Of a DNA stretch of 64,000 nucleotides, positions 34,901 to 43,890 are shown piece after piece. The position numbers and the translations under genes were made by a program. Every line of letters starts with the position of its first letter. Position 1 is the first letter of the stretch. This DNA comes from Arthrobacter sp. FB24 (GTDB lineage: Bacteria; Actinomycetota; Actinomycetes; Actinomycetales; Micrococcaceae): assembly GCF_000196235.1 (NCBI RefSeq), contig NC_008541.1, forward strand, positions 1,054,001 through 1,118,000, given 5' to 3'. Under the pieces are notes generated by a model. The model was not told the origin of the DNA, made no database searches, and saw nothing but the letters and a program-made list of their open reading frames with translations.

Positions 34901-36322
34901 GTGAACACCCCAACTTCAGTCACCGCTTCGCCGCCGGACCTCGCCGGGGAGGAGCCAAAAATCGGCGGCCGCCGCGCGGCCATGCTGATCTCCACGCTGC
35001 TGCTCGGCGTGCTGTCCTTCCAGCTCAACGCCAGCATGGTCACCCCGGCGCTGCCGCAGATCGCGGCCTCCTTCGGCCTGAGTGCCGACAGCGCAGCCCC
35101 CGTCCAGTCCATGTTCTTCCTCGCCGGCGCCATTGCCGGGCCCGTCATCGGACGCTGGAGCGACTTCATCGGCCGCCGCACCGCCCTGCTCCTGGTCCTG
35201 GGGATCATGGGCGCGGGCACCATCCTCTGCATCGCCGCCCCCACGCTGCCCATCCTCATCGCCGGCAGGTTCCTCCAGGGAGTCTCCAGCGCGGTCTTCG
35301 CGCTCGCCTACATCGTGCTCAGCGAAAACCTGCAGGCCCGCGTCTTCGGCACCTCCGTGGGCATCATCGCCGCCATCAACGGCGGGGTCGGCGGCGTGGA
35401 CGGCTACTTTGGCGGCCTCATGGCCGAAACCCTCGGCTTCCGGTCCATCTTCGTCGTCGTTCTCGTCCTGACGGCCATCGCCGCCGGCTGCATCCTCAAA
35501 ACCGTTCCGAAGGGGCGTCCGCAGGGCGTCCGCGGCGCCATGGACTGGTGGGGCGCCGGATCCCTGTCCGTGTTCCTGGTCTTCATCACCTACTTCGTCT
35601 CCGGCGGCTCGGCCGCAGGCTGGACCGCGCCCAGCACCCTGGCCCTCCTGGCCGGCACCGTCGTGTCCTTCGCCGCCTTCTGGATGATCGAGAAGAAGCG
35701 CACCAACCCGCTCATCGCCGTCCACCACCTGCGCTCCCGCCAGGTCTGGCCTGTCATCGCCACCACCGTCCTGACCCTCGCCGGCATCTTCGCCATCATC
35801 AACTTCACCGTCGTGCTGCTTAGCCAGGACACGCACCACGGCTTCGGACTCAGTGCCTCCGTTTCGGCGCTGCTGTTCCTGACGCCCGCCGCGCTGATCG
35901 GCGTCTTCGCCGCGCCCCTCGCCGGCTGGCTCGCTGACCGCCGCGGCTGGATCAAGACCCTCCGTGCCGGAACCGGGCTCAGCCTCGCCTGCGCCGTCGC
36001 CGCGGCCACGTTCTCCGACAACCAGGTGGCCGTCCTGATCGCCGTCGCCGCCCTCGGCGTCTTCTACAACGGCCTCTTCCTCACCGCCATCAACGGACTC
36101 TCCGTCCTGCTCTCACCCAAGGAGGCGCCCGCGGCGCTGCCCGGCATCAACGGCGCCTCCTTCGGCATCGGCGCGAGCCTCGGCGTCGTGCTCGTGGCGC
36201 CGTTCGCCGCCCAGGCCACGACGGCCGGCTACACCACCGCCCTCTGGATCTCTGTTGCGATCACCGCGGCGGCCTTCGTCGTCAGCCTCTTTGTCGCGGC
36301 TCCCAAGGGCGAAAAGCTCTAA
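34901..36322 (+). CDS. MFS transporter, drug/sugar:proton antiporter type
   Basis: I chose the GTG at 34901 because AAAGGAG lies five bases upstream; 473 residues result. About 12-14 hydrophobic helices are visible, and the loop after helix 2 (GRWSDFIGRRTALL) is the MFS motif A signature. C-terminal helices are intact. It is followed after 53 bases by a nucleoside hydrolase gene, so nucleosides or their bases are the probable cargo. Cargo specificity is inferred from neighbours; the family is usually annotated as drug efflux. Confidence 0.9.
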   Translation: MNTPTSVTASPPDLAGEEPKIGGRRAAMLISTLLLGVLSFQLNASMVTPALPQIAASFGLSADSAAPVQSMFFLAGAIAGPVIGRWSDFIGRRTALLLVLGIMGAGTILCIAAPTLPILIAGRFLQGVSSAVFALAYIVLSENLQARVFGTSVGIIAAINGGVGGVDGYFGGLMAETLGFRSIFVVVLVLTAIAAGCILKTVPKGRPQGVRGAMDWWGAGSLSVFLVFITYFVSGGSAAGWTAPSTLALLAGTVVSFAAFWMIEKKRTNPLIAVHHLRSRQVWPVIATTVLTLAGIFAIINFTVVLLSQDTHHGFGLSASVSALLFLTPAALIGVFAAPLAGWLADRRGWIKTLRAGTGLSLACAVAAATFSDNQVAVLIAVAALGVFYNGLFLTAINGLSVLLSPKEAPAALPGINGASFGIGASLGVVLVAPFAAQATTAGYTTALWISVAITAAAFVVSLFVAAPKGEKL

Positions 36323-36375
36323 CCCCTTACACCGTCCATCAGCACGTCCAGCACTAACGAAACGAGAAACCCAGC

Positions 36376-37374
36376 ATGACCACGCCCATCAGCCACCCGT
36401 TCTACCTCGACTGCGACACCGGGATCGACGACGCCCTCGCCCTGGCCTACCTGCTCGCCTCGCCGCAGGCGGACGTACGGGGGATCGGCACCGTCAGCGG
36501 CAACGTCAGTGCCGCCGTCGGCGCCCGGAACACCCTGGACCTGCTCCAGCTCGCCGGGCACGCCCACATCCCCGTCGCACTCGGCGCCCACGATCCGCTT
36601 GTTGGTTCCTTCCACGGCGGCGCCCCGCACGTCCACGGCGCCAACGGAATCGGGGAAGTCGCGCTTGCGACCGCCGAGGCCGAAGTGGTGCCCGGAACGG
36701 CCGCCGAGATGCTGGTCCGGCTTGCCCACGAACACCCCGGCCAGTTGCGGATCCTGGCCGTCGGGCCGCTCACCAACATCGCCGAAGCGCTGCGCCTGGA
36801 CCCCGAACTGCCCCGGCTGGTGCACAACATCACCATCATGGGCGGCGCCGCGTTCGCGCCCGGGAACATCACCCGCGTGGCCGAGGCCAACATCGCCAAC
36901 GACCCCGAAGCCGCCGCAGACGTGCTCGCCGCCGACTGGGACGTGACCCTGGTGCCGCTGGACGTCACCATGTCCAACGTGCTCGAGGAGAGCCACCGGC
37001 AGGAACTGCTCGCGGCAGACCACCCGGTCCCGCAGGCCCTCGGCGGCATGCTGGGCTACTACTTCCGCTTCTATGAGGGCATCTTCGGGCGGGCCTGCTC
37101 CGCCATGCACGATCCCCTCGCCGCGGCCCTCGCGGTGGGCGGCGTCAGCGCGGCGGTGGCCCCGGTGGTGACGGTCGCCGTCGACACCACCGACGGTCCC
37201 GGCCGCGGCCAGACCATCTGCGAGCTCCGCGGCCGGTACATGGACTACCCGGAACAGCCCGGCGCACGCTGCCGCGTGGTGCTGGAGCTCGACGGCGACT
37301 TCGCGCCGCACCTGGTGGAGTTGCTGCAGTCGTTCCCTGAAAGCACGACGGCGACACTCGCGGGGGTCGCCTGA
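36376..37374 (+). CDS. Nucleoside hydrolase (IunH family)
   Basis: 332 residues. The calcium-binding signature DCDTGIDDA (12-20) opens the protein, and NIAEALR, a LVHNITIMGGA segment and a C-terminal HDPLAAA motif follow in the expected order. The enzyme cleaves ribonucleosides to base plus ribose, and ribokinase encoded divergently can phosphorylate the ribose. It lies 53 bases after the MFS transporter stop and is probably in the same operon. Base preference (purine or pyrimidine) cannot be assigned by eye. Confidence 0.93.
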   Translation: MTTPISHPFYLDCDTGIDDALALAYLLASPQADVRGIGTVSGNVSAAVGARNTLDLLQLAGHAHIPVALGAHDPLVGSFHGGAPHVHGANGIGEVALATAEAEVVPGTAAEMLVRLAHEHPGQLRILAVGPLTNIAEALRLDPELPRLVHNITIMGGAAFAPGNITRVAEANIANDPEAAADVLAADWDVTLVPLDVTMSNVLEESHRQELLAADHPVPQALGGMLGYYFRFYEGIFGRACSAMHDPLAAALAVGGVSAAVAPVVTVAVDTTDGPGRGQTICELRGRYMDYPEQPGARCRVVLELDGDFAPHLVELLQSFPESTTATLAGVA

Positions 37375-37504
37375 GCCGGCGTAATGGCCGATTGGGCCCC
37401 CTGGTCAGATTATTACCCGTAACCCTGCGGCATAGAGAGCGCAAATTGTCGTACGAAAGAGCGAGAACTTAGGATGAGAGACATTGAATTGGGGGCGGTA
37501 AGAA

Positions 37505-38311
37505 ATGATGCGCAAATGGTTTGGGCGGAAAGGTGTCGTGGTTGTTTCCACTGACAACAACGGGGCCTCAAAATGGAAAATTAGCGACAAAAAGGAGTAT
37601 GCCTCCGTCGGGGGCAGCCAGCTGCAAGACGAGGTATATACATCTGCCGCATGCCATGCCCCTAAACGAGGCATCTTAATTTTCGTTGAGGTCCCGCAGG
37701 AGAAAGTCCGCCGATGGCGGGACTTGGGGATCCCCATAGTTATCTCTTTGTTGATTGGTGTTGTCAGCGTCGCTTTGGCCCAGGTGTCGGCTGGCCCGGA
37801 AATTGCGCGACTGAGCCTTACGGCTCTTCTCTACGGGATTGCTGTCACGCTGGCTCTGGGCCATGCCGGATGGGTACTGGGCCGCGCCTTTGGCCGGGCC
37901 CGGCGGCTTCACCCTATGGGAAAGACCGTGTTCAAGCAACACTGGAAACTCCTCGCCGGAATTGTCACGAGCATTGGGTCTGGTTTGATCATCGCCATTG
38001 TCGTGCCAGACCAGTCGAGAATGCAGTGGGCGGTAAATGCCTATCAGTGGTGGACCCATCCAGGGGGCGCCGCGGCTCAATTTCTTGGAGTCGGTTGGAT
38101 AAGCCTCGGCTTTCTTGCATGGGAAGTCATCAGGGGGTTCACAGCTTCGCGAATGCTGGCTGCGTTCAATGGGGTCAGGCAGCAGCAGTACCGAGCAGAC
38201 CGCCCGGTCCGCGGCCAGTTGTATAGCTGGTGGCAATGGCGCGTCGACCTGGCGAATTTTGAGTGCCCTTCCGCCACCTGTGCAAAACACCCTCGCCACC
38301 CACCCCTGTGA
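37505..38311 (+). CDS. Multi-span membrane protein of unknown function
   Basis: 268 residues from the ATG at 37505, with GGGGGCGGTAAGA upstream. A polar N-terminal 75 residues precedes about four hydrophobic helices (IPIVISLLIGVVSVALAQV, LTALLYGIAVTLALGHAG, LLAGIVTSIGSGLIIAIVV, FLGVGWISLGFLAW). The C-terminus is rich in Arg and aromatic residues. No family recognised. The last 20 or so codons look unlike the rest, so the 3' end may be altered. It is unlikely to belong functionally to the nucleoside genes just upstream. Confidence 0.6.
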   Translation: MMRKWFGRKGVVVVSTDNNGASKWKISDKKEYASVGGSQLQDEVYTSAACHAPKRGILIFVEVPQEKVRRWRDLGIPIVISLLIGVVSVALAQVSAGPEIARLSLTALLYGIAVTLALGHAGWVLGRAFGRARRLHPMGKTVFKQHWKLLAGIVTSIGSGLIIAIVVPDQSRMQWAVNAYQWWTHPGGAAAQFLGVGWISLGFLAWEVIRGFTASRMLAAFNGVRQQQYRADRPVRGQLYSWWQWRVDLANFECPSATCAKHPRHPPL

Positions 38312-38451
38312 CTGAGCAACTCGTCCGCGCGATGCACTTGCCAAGAGCTGAGCGACATCTGCCACGTTCGCCCCGCGGCACCAGCCCCGAGCACCTCGTC
38401 CTGAATCTCGAACGACGCCTTCGCGGAAGCGGGCGCACAGGCCTGTAGCGA

Positions 38452-39240
38452 TTAGGACTGCAAGGACTGCATCACCGAGAGGTGCCCGGCGCGTGCCGCG
38501 ATGAGGCACTTGGCCAGGTAAAAGGGCCGGTTCGCATGCCTGACGTACTGCGTCAGCACCAGGACGGGATCCGGTGCCCGCAGATCCAGCAGCTTGGCCC
38601 TGCTTGGACCCACCTGGCTCAGGCTGATCTGGCACTCGCCGGGCCCGAGGATCTTGCCGAAGCGTTTGTTGAGGGTGGCAAGCAGGCTGCTGCCGCCGTC
38701 GTCGTCGATTTCCAGCGGCGCGGCGGCAGCGGAACTGCTGCCCGGGCTCACCGGTAGGGCGGAGATGTTTTCCTGCAGGTGGGCGATGGCTTCGCCGTCG
38801 CGGACCAGGACAGACTCCCAGAACCAGCAGTCGGCGCCGGGCTCCACGCCCACACCGGGGGCGACGAATTCGGAGGCGGGCTGCCGCTGGCGTTGGATGC
38901 GTTTGATTTCGATGTGCTGTCCGGGGCCGGCGAGGACTTCCTCGAACGGGCGGATGCGTTCGATGCCGATGCGGGGGAGGGTGTCGGCGACGAACCGACC
39001 GACGCCGCGGCGGGCCCGGATGAGGCCGTCCTCTTCGAGCAGCATGAGGGCTTCGCGGACCACAGTGCGGCTGACCTTCATGTCCGCGCCGAGCTCCGTT
39101 TCGGTGGGGAGCATGGAGCCGGGCGTCAGCAGGCTGTTGCGGATGGCTTCGGCGATCCGGGAGTACACGGCAACGCGGAGAGGCGAGCCGGGCTGGGCCT
39201 CCACCGGCTGGGACAGGAACCTAGCGGCGTCCTCGTGCAC
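38452..39240 (-). CDS. GntR-family regulator, HutC-like
   Basis: 262 residues. The winged helix lies at about 25-90: LLTPGSMLPTETELGADMKVSRTVVREAL and LIRARRGVGRFVAD are standard GntR elements. The C-terminal half resembles a UTRA/HutC ligand-binding domain (FWESVLVRDGEAIAHLQE). It would bind a small catabolite and release or occupy an operator. The nearest target genes are the nucleoside/ribose cluster on its left; the palindrome at 34840-34852 is a candidate site. Upstream of its own gene CTTGT-TTGTTGG-ACAAG (39288-39304) is a weak inverted repeat that could serve autoregulation. Confidence 0.85.
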   Translation of the reverse strand: MHEDAARFLSQPVEAQPGSPLRVAVYSRIAEAIRNSLLTPGSMLPTETELGADMKVSRTVVREALMLLEEDGLIRARRGVGRFVADTLPRIGIERIRPFEEVLAGPGQHIEIKRIQRQRQPASEFVAPGVGVEPGADCWFWESVLVRDGEAIAHLQENISALPVSPGSSSAAAAPLEIDDDGGSSLLATLNKRFGKILGPGECQISLSQVGPSRAKLLDLRAPDPVLVLTQYVRHANRPFYLAKCLIAARAGHLSVMQSLQS

Positions 39241-39333
39241 GTTATTCCTCGCTTAGTGGTCTTCGGGAATTCCAGCGTACGACACGTGTGACTTGTTTGT
39301 TGGACAAGCTGGCTTGTTGGTGGCGACGGCCGG

Positions 39334-39909
39334 CTAGGGGAGCGGTTGCCGTTCACCGACGCTGACGGTAGCTTCGTGCTTGACGTAGTCCCGCCGTCGT
39401 CGTTCCATTCTTTCCTGTTGGCCGGGCGAGGGGATCCTGGCGCTCTTCGCGCGGTTGCACCTTGCGCAGGCGGCGACGAAATTCTGCAGGCTCGTGGAAC
39501 CGCCTTTGGACCAGGGATAGAAATGGTCGCCGTGCTCGGCGGGCCGGGAACAACGCCGGCGGAGCCCCACTTCCATCTCACACTGGCCCTCAGCACGTGC
39601 CATGCCATCGCGGCGCTGTGGGCGCGTGAAGCGACGGACCGGATCGCGGCGCCGGACGTCGCGCGCGCCAATGATGGCCGCTGTAATCGTCAGGACGACA
39701 ACAAAAGCGCCCGGTGCCATGACCGCTGCCAGGACGTCGTCGAACATTCCGCGGAGTACCTCGCCGGCTGACGAGGCCACCGGCCCGGCCGCTCCGTTGG
39801 TCTTAGGCATGAGCGCCATTACAACGGAAAGGCCCAACCACACGATCACAGCGGCGTACGTCAATCGCAGAACCTGGCGGCTCCAGTAGATGCGTTTCAG
39901 TTCCAGCAT
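39334..39909 (-). CDS. Membrane-anchored HNH nuclease-like protein
   Basis: 191 residues. Two N-terminal hydrophobic helices (about 18-34 and 62-81) are followed by a basic linker and an HNH domain: C110, C120, HGDHFYPW (H126, D128, H129), N143, and C148-x-x-C151. The metal-binding cysteines and catalytic histidine are all present, so nuclease activity is plausible. HNH nucleases are usually soluble; tethering one to the membrane suggests action on incoming DNA or at the cell periphery. A single gene, with no modification partner beside it. Membrane topology and role are inferred. Confidence 0.8.
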   Translation of the reverse strand: MLELKRIYWSRQVLRLTYAAVIVWLGLSVVMALMPKTNGAAGPVASSAGEVLRGMFDDVLAAVMAPGAFVVVLTITAAIIGARDVRRRDPVRRFTRPQRRDGMARAEGQCEMEVGLRRRCSRPAEHGDHFYPWSKGGSTSLQNFVAACARCNRAKSARIPSPGQQERMERRRRDYVKHEATVSVGERQPLP

Positions 39910-40016
39910 GTCTTCCCCTTAAGACTCACCACTGCACCCGGGCATCGTTGCGGCCCGTATGACAGAGCCCCCAACGCGGTTGGGGAAGGCGCAAACTTCC
40001 CAGGCGGATGTTATTC

Positions 40017-40060
40017 AGGTCCGTCGCCTACGGCATTGGGAAGCCATAGGCGACGGACCT
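40017..40060 (-). terminator. Terminator-like hairpin behind the Excalibur gene
   Basis: An 18-bp stem (40017-40034 with 40043-40060) with one C-A mismatch and an 8-base loop lies just past the stop of the minus-strand gene at 40084. No long T-run follows, but the stability is high. Confidence 0.7.
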
Positions 40061-40083
40061 GCTTCCGATGGACTAGCAGGTCA

Positions 40084-40851
40084 CTACTCGCAACCCACGC
40101 CGTCCCGATCATTGTCGAGACCATAGATGTCGGATCCGACGACGGTGACAGGTCCGCGTACGTATGCGGGACCGTTGCCGCTCCCACCTGCGCAATCTAC
40201 GTCTGATGCAATGGGCACGCATCCCCCTGCATAGTTTGGATCGCATCCGGACGGAGCCGCAGGGGCGGCAGGCTGCACAGGCACCTGGGCTTTCGCTGCT
40301 GCTGCCGCAGCTGCCGCGGCGGCAGCCTGCTGCTGGCGCGCCGTCTCCGCGGCCGCAGCCTGTTGACGGGCCGTTTCCGCAGCGGCCTGCTCCTGGGCCG
40401 CCTTAGCCGCAGCTTCTTGTGCTGCCTTGTCCGCAGCTGCCTTCTCAGCAGCCACCTTCGCCGCTGCCGCTGCCGCCCGCGTGTCAGTTACGCGTTTTGA
40501 TTCTGACTGCTCCATCCAAAGCAACTTTCCGGCGTCGCTCTTTGTGCAGATGAAGACCTTTGGCGCGTATTTTTCAGTCGCGTTTTCCGTGACGCAGCCG
40601 GAGGATGCCGGCGCAGTTGGTGTGGGTGTCGGAGTGGCACTCGGAGATGCGGACTCGCTGGCAAGGGGCGTTGTGGATGAGGCGGCCGATTGTCCCCCGC
40701 ATGCCGTGGCTGACACGACTAGGACGACAGCTGCAGCGGCACCACCTACTCGCTTGTGAGTAATCCATGAGCCCGGCAAGGTCCGGAAGCGCTTGTCAGC
40801 GCCGCTATTGACCGGCTTTCGCGCTTCATTGCGGCGAAAGAATGTGTCCAT
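40084..40851 (-). CDS. Lipoprotein-like protein with C-terminal Excalibur domain
   Basis: 255 residues from the ATG at 40851, with GGGGG upstream. An N-terminal basic region and hydrophobic helix end in a possible lipobox (VVLVVSATACGG). Then come a Ser/Thr/Pro linker, a small domain with two cysteines, a long Ala/Gln/Lys coiled coil (about 130-200), and a C-terminal Excalibur domain with the calcium-binding DNDRDGVGCE motif and paired cysteines. Such proteins sit at the cell surface or wall. The role of Excalibur domains is not well known; calcium binding is proposed from the motif's likeness to EF-hands. Confidence 0.85.
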   Translation of the reverse strand: MDTFFRRNEARKPVNSGADKRFRTLPGSWITHKRVGGAAAAVVLVVSATACGGQSAASSTTPLASESASPSATPTPTPTAPASSGCVTENATEKYAPKVFICTKSDAGKLLWMEQSESKRVTDTRAAAAAAKVAAEKAAADKAAQEAAAKAAQEQAAAETARQQAAAAETARQQQAAAAAAAAAAAKAQVPVQPAAPAAPSGCDPNYAGGCVPIASDVDCAGGSGNGPAYVRGPVTVVGSDIYGLDNDRDGVGCE

Positions 40852-41446
40852 TTGTGCCCCCAAAATCTGGTGTAGATGCGAATTGCTCGCTGAGCCTAAC
40901 ACCGAATCTTGCATTATAAATGCAAACTGGGATTACAGAATCGGTCAAGAGCGCAACTATTTTTGTTTCGAGAGAATGGGCCATGCCGCATCGTTGCTTG
41001 CGAGAACATGCCCGCGGATACTTACCATCCGCTAACCCCCAAATGACGGGGGGAGGGACTAGATCGGGCCCTCTTTTACCTCCAAGCAAAGCATGTACAA
41101 GCGTCCTCGCCGGGTAAGTTCAGGCGTGCAAGGCAATCATCCGATAGCCCCCGCATTCGCGGGAACAACTATGTGCACGTTCCATAAACGTCACGGTCAA
41201 ACTGCTGAGCATCCTTATGGCCAGACACAAAGGGGCGTGTTTGGTGACTTCACGAACGACCGCGCGTTGTCTGACATAACGGGCGGTCAATATGAAATGC
41301 CTGGCGCAGAGTTTCGGGGGCGGGCCTCTCCGGACCTCTGACGAATCAACGGCGTTGCCGCACCAATGGAATGGCATTGCAGCCCCATGAGATCCATACT
41401 CGTCATGAAAATGGCGTTGGCGCCGGATGCTGCACCCAGATTAGGG
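40852..41446. other. Intergenic region with a small hairpin and GNAT-like scrap
   Basis: No intact gene in about 595 bases. On the minus strand 41140-41225 reads LTVTFMERAHS, matching the TFMERAHGLYES part of GNAT enzymes such as the one at 33394, but only this piece is left. A hairpin CCCCCGCATTCGCGGG lies near 41147-41162. The upstream part (40852-41000) should contain the promoter of the Excalibur gene, but no clear hexamers are seen. Confidence 0.35.
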
Positions 41447-41917
41447 TCAACCAGAATGGGGAGGTCCTTTGCGGCGCGGCAGGACTAGCCACAGAAGCCC
41501 CGACGCAATGATCATCGCCCCAAACGTGACGCCAACAGGGCCCGACGCAAAAATTGCGCCAAGCACAATAAGCACCACCAACCATAGAATTCCTTTTCCG
41601 GGTGACGTTCCGCCGGCGGGTGAGTAACCAACCCTGCGGCATTTTCTGCACTTAGCTGCGGTTGCCATTGATCGATGGCGCACTCCGCAAATTCCGTAGC
41701 TGGAGGCAGGCGTCCGCGCCCGTTGACTTTTCGAGTGTGGGCCGAAGACTGCCCTCTCTGCGGAGTAGCCGAGGGCGCTGACAGGATGCGTTACGTTTCG
41801 CGTTGTCCCTAAGGCTCTACGCACAGGTTTGGGCACCACCGCCCTTTTAGCGGCTCGGACGGGGTGGGCCAGTCGACGGACCTTGCGCGGTACGATCCGC
41901 CTCGTAATGAAGCCCAT
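41447..41917 (-). CDS. Basic protein with C-terminal membrane hairpin
   Basis: 156 residues. The N-terminal half is very basic with repeated (R/K)-V-(R/K)-R and HPV motifs (RKVRRLAHPVRAAKRAV, RNVTHPVSALGYSAERAV). The middle has a CRKC pair, and the C-terminus has two closely spaced hydrophobic helices (LWLVVLIVLGAIF and a second ending LLWLVLP). I do not know its function. The basic repeats could bind nucleic acid or acidic lipids. It lies downstream of the PH-domain gene and the AAA operon but is separated by 165 bases. Confidence 0.6.
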   Translation of the reverse strand: MGFITRRIVPRKVRRLAHPVRAAKRAVVPKPVRRALGTTRNVTHPVSALGYSAERAVFGPHSKSQRARTPASSYGICGVRHRSMATAAKCRKCRRVGYSPAGGTSPGKGILWLVVLIVLGAIFASGPVGVTFGAMIIASGLLWLVLPRRKGPPHSG

Positions 41918-42082
41918 TTTCCAGCCTTCCTGCGTGACCGCTGTTGGGCTGAATGTAGCAGCCGAAAGTCCCCAATTGAAGCCTTCGCGTCAGCCGGCGG
42001 TCGGCGTCGGACTTGTACTGCGTGTGCCTCTGCCGTTAGCCGGACAGGCTTCCGACAACGCTAAAACCCTGGCGGCCTTATG

Positions 42083-42457
42083 TCAGTGCTGGGTACCAAG
42101 CACCGAATGGGCTATCAGCATATCCAACCGACGTATGTCCGCTTTCTTGCCCACCTTAATTTTGATGTGACCAGCCCTCGTCCATAGCTCAAGCTCAGCG
42201 TCCATGTCGAATGTTCCGGCGTTCTCCGAGGACCACATGTTGATAGCAGAGTAGGGCAGCGAATACACCTCCACTTTCTTGCCGGTGATTCCTTGGGCGT
42301 CGCGGACGATCAATCGCTTGGTTGTAAAGATGGCGCTATCGCGAAATGTCTTATATGCGGCCACTGGTTGCTCGCCCGGGACCATTAATTCCATGACGTC
42401 GTTCGGGATCGGACATTCGGTGACGAACATCCATGTGGTCACTGCTGCTGCCTCCAA
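42083..42457 (-). CDS. Bacterial PH-domain protein
   Basis: 124 residues from a TTG at 42457, supported by AAAGGAG six bases upstream; an ATG at 42430 is an alternative. A strand pattern FTTKRLIVRDAQGITGKKVEVYSLPYSAI followed by ELELWTRAGHIKIKVGK matches bacterial PH-like (bPH) domains, which bind lipids or peptides. It follows the radical SAM gene by 51 bases in the same orientation and may be the last gene of the AAA ATPase operon. Role in that operon is unknown. Confidence 0.7.
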   Translation of the reverse strand: MEAAAVTTWMFVTECPIPNDVMELMVPGEQPVAAYKTFRDSAIFTTKRLIVRDAQGITGKKVEVYSLPYSAINMWSSENAGTFDMDAELELWTRAGHIKIKVGKKADIRRLDMLIAHSVLGTQH

Positions 42458-42508
42458 GGCTGCTCCTTTGATTGGTATGGCTTGCTGTGAGTGATGGGCT
42501 GGACCTGA

Positions 42509-43132
42509 TCAAGCCTGCCTCCCGCGAATCGCCCTACTGCTTTCCGTTGTCTGCAGAAGATCCTTGAGACCGTCCGCGTCGAGGAAGCCTGCGACGTCGA
42601 TGGAGCCATTCGGACGCACCCGAACATCAATCCGGTTGGTAACGACCTCGGGCTTGTAGGCTTTGTATCGTTTGGTGAGGTGGATGAAGCGTTGGTTGCT
42701 GGAGCCCACCAGCGCGCGGCGGGTTTCGGGGTTTCGGGCCTCGTAGGGACCATCGACAAGCAGGTCCGTCGCTGCGAGGAAGGCCTTGGTGACATCGTCC
42801 CTGCCCAGCAGGGATTCGTACTCGTAGCCGGAGAACGCGATGACTCCTAGACCCCGCTCTTGTGCCGCCTTTGCCAAAGCGGCACCGCTTGCGGGCTGAT
42901 CGAAAGGCTCGCCGCCGATAAGCGTGAGCCCTTCAACTCCCGCAGCGACGGCCTGATCGACAATTTCCGCAATGGGCGTCCGTGTCCCACCACGGGGATT
43001 GAACAGGTGCGGATTGATGCAGCCCTTGCACTGGATGCTGCAGCCCTGAAACCAGACCGCGCTCCGTAGACCCGGACCTTCTGCGGTGGTGCCATGCAGA
43101 ACGCGCGCGACCTGAAGGTGCCCGTCGTTCAA
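42509..43132 (-). CDS. NrdG-like radical SAM activating protein
   Basis: 207 residues. The cluster-binding CSIQCKGC (C31, C35, C38) is the Cx3Cx2C radical SAM motif, followed by TLIGGEPFDQP, the GGEP SAM-binding strand. Size and layout match activating enzymes of glycyl-radical proteins, such as anaerobic ribonucleotide reductase activase. No glycyl-radical enzyme or nrdD is in the window. Its GTG or ATG start overlaps the preceding membrane/HhH gene by 4 bases, so it belongs to the AAA ATPase operon. I infer that it modifies a protein in this system rather than NrdD. Confidence 0.8.
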   Translation of the reverse strand: MNDGHLQVARVLHGTTAEGPGLRSAVWFQGCSIQCKGCINPHLFNPRGGTRTPIAEIVDQAVAAGVEGLTLIGGEPFDQPASGAALAKAAQERGLGVIAFSGYEYESLLGRDDVTKAFLAATDLLVDGPYEARNPETRRALVGSSNQRFIHLTKRYKAYKPEVVTNRIDVRVRPNGSIDVAGFLDADGLKDLLQTTESSRAIRGRQA

Positions 43133-43890
43133 AGGTCGAGTCGGCGAGCTGATTGGGTCCCAGTGTTCATCGGCGCCGTCACCGGTGAGGGGGCTGGCGC
43201 GCTGTGCTGCGGGGCGCCGAAGGTGAGCTTTGACCGGTGGGGGATGAGCAGGTGGGGCGGCACCTGGGCCTTTGACATGAGCTGCTCGAAGGAAGTAAAC
43301 CAGCCTACGCTCTGCCGCGCGTCAATGATGCAGTTGGCTGTTGACTGGTCCACGCCTAACGCTGTGACGAGATCACCGCTGGAGGCTGTGTTCACGTCGA
43401 GGGCCTGGTTGGGTGAAGCCTGCGGAGCCACAATCGGCGCCGCGGATGCGAAAGCAGAGGCCGCGGCGTTGGGGTCATATCCGCGGGCCGGGGGCGGGCC
43501 TCCTGCCGGCTGCGATGCTCCGGCTTGGGCGTACCATTTGACGTCGCTGGTGTGGGCCTTCCAGATCAGCCACTTCTTGTTGGTAACGAAGGACGCCACG
43601 AGTCCGCCGATAAAGGTCGTGAACCAGATCCATCCCCAGATGGTGCTCGCCACAGAGGTTTTGGGCGCTTCTTTCGTGCCGCCGTCGAATGTACCTGACG
43701 CCACCATGAGGCCGACTCCGAGCACCAGAAATCCGATGCCCAGTCTGATCCACAGCTTGTTCTTGGCCTTTATTCCGCGAATGAGCAAGCCGACGCCAGT
43801 CAACAGGCCGAAGGAAAGGATGCCCCAGAGGAGTCCGGCGCTGTTTCGGAGACGCCACGTGCGTGAACAGAGTTTTTCTTCCGGAGTCAT
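43129..43890 (-). CDS. Membrane protein with C-terminal helix-hairpin-helix domain
   Basis: 253 residues. Three or four N-terminal hydrophobic segments (LLWGILSFGLLTGVGLLI, IRLGIGFLVLGVGLMVA, IWGWIWFTTFIGGLVASFV), then a Pro/Ala linker. A ComEA-like helix-hairpin-helix unit follows: LDVNTASSGDLVTALGVDQ and a second segment IIDARQSVGWFTSFEQL. HhH domains usually bind DNA in a sequence-independent way, though HhH-like units of this type also mediate protein contacts. The gene overlaps both neighbours by 4 bases in the AAA ATPase operon. It could tether the system to the membrane; that is inference. Confidence 0.7.
   Translation of the reverse strand: MTPEEKLCSRTWRLRNSAGLLWGILSFGLLTGVGLLIRGIKAKNKLWIRLGIGFLVLGVGLMVASGTFDGGTKEAPKTSVASTIWGWIWFTTFIGGLVASFVTNKKWLIWKAHTSDVKWYAQAGASQPAGGPPPARGYDPNAAASAFASAAPIVAPQASPNQALDVNTASSGDLVTALGVDQSTANCIIDARQSVGWFTSFEQLMSKAQVPPHLLIPHRSKLTFGAPQHSAPAPSPVTAPMNTGTQSARRLDL

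Noticed and set aside
37145..37444. Minus-strand arginine-rich frame at the end of the nucleoside hydrolase gene
   Set aside because: Antisense shadow in GC-rich DNA with no recognisable features.
41140..41170. Hairpin CCCCCGCATTCGCGGG next to GTTGTTCC-like bases, resembling a type I-E CRISPR repeat
   Set aside because: Only a single copy is present, with no regularly spaced repeats and no cas genes in the window.
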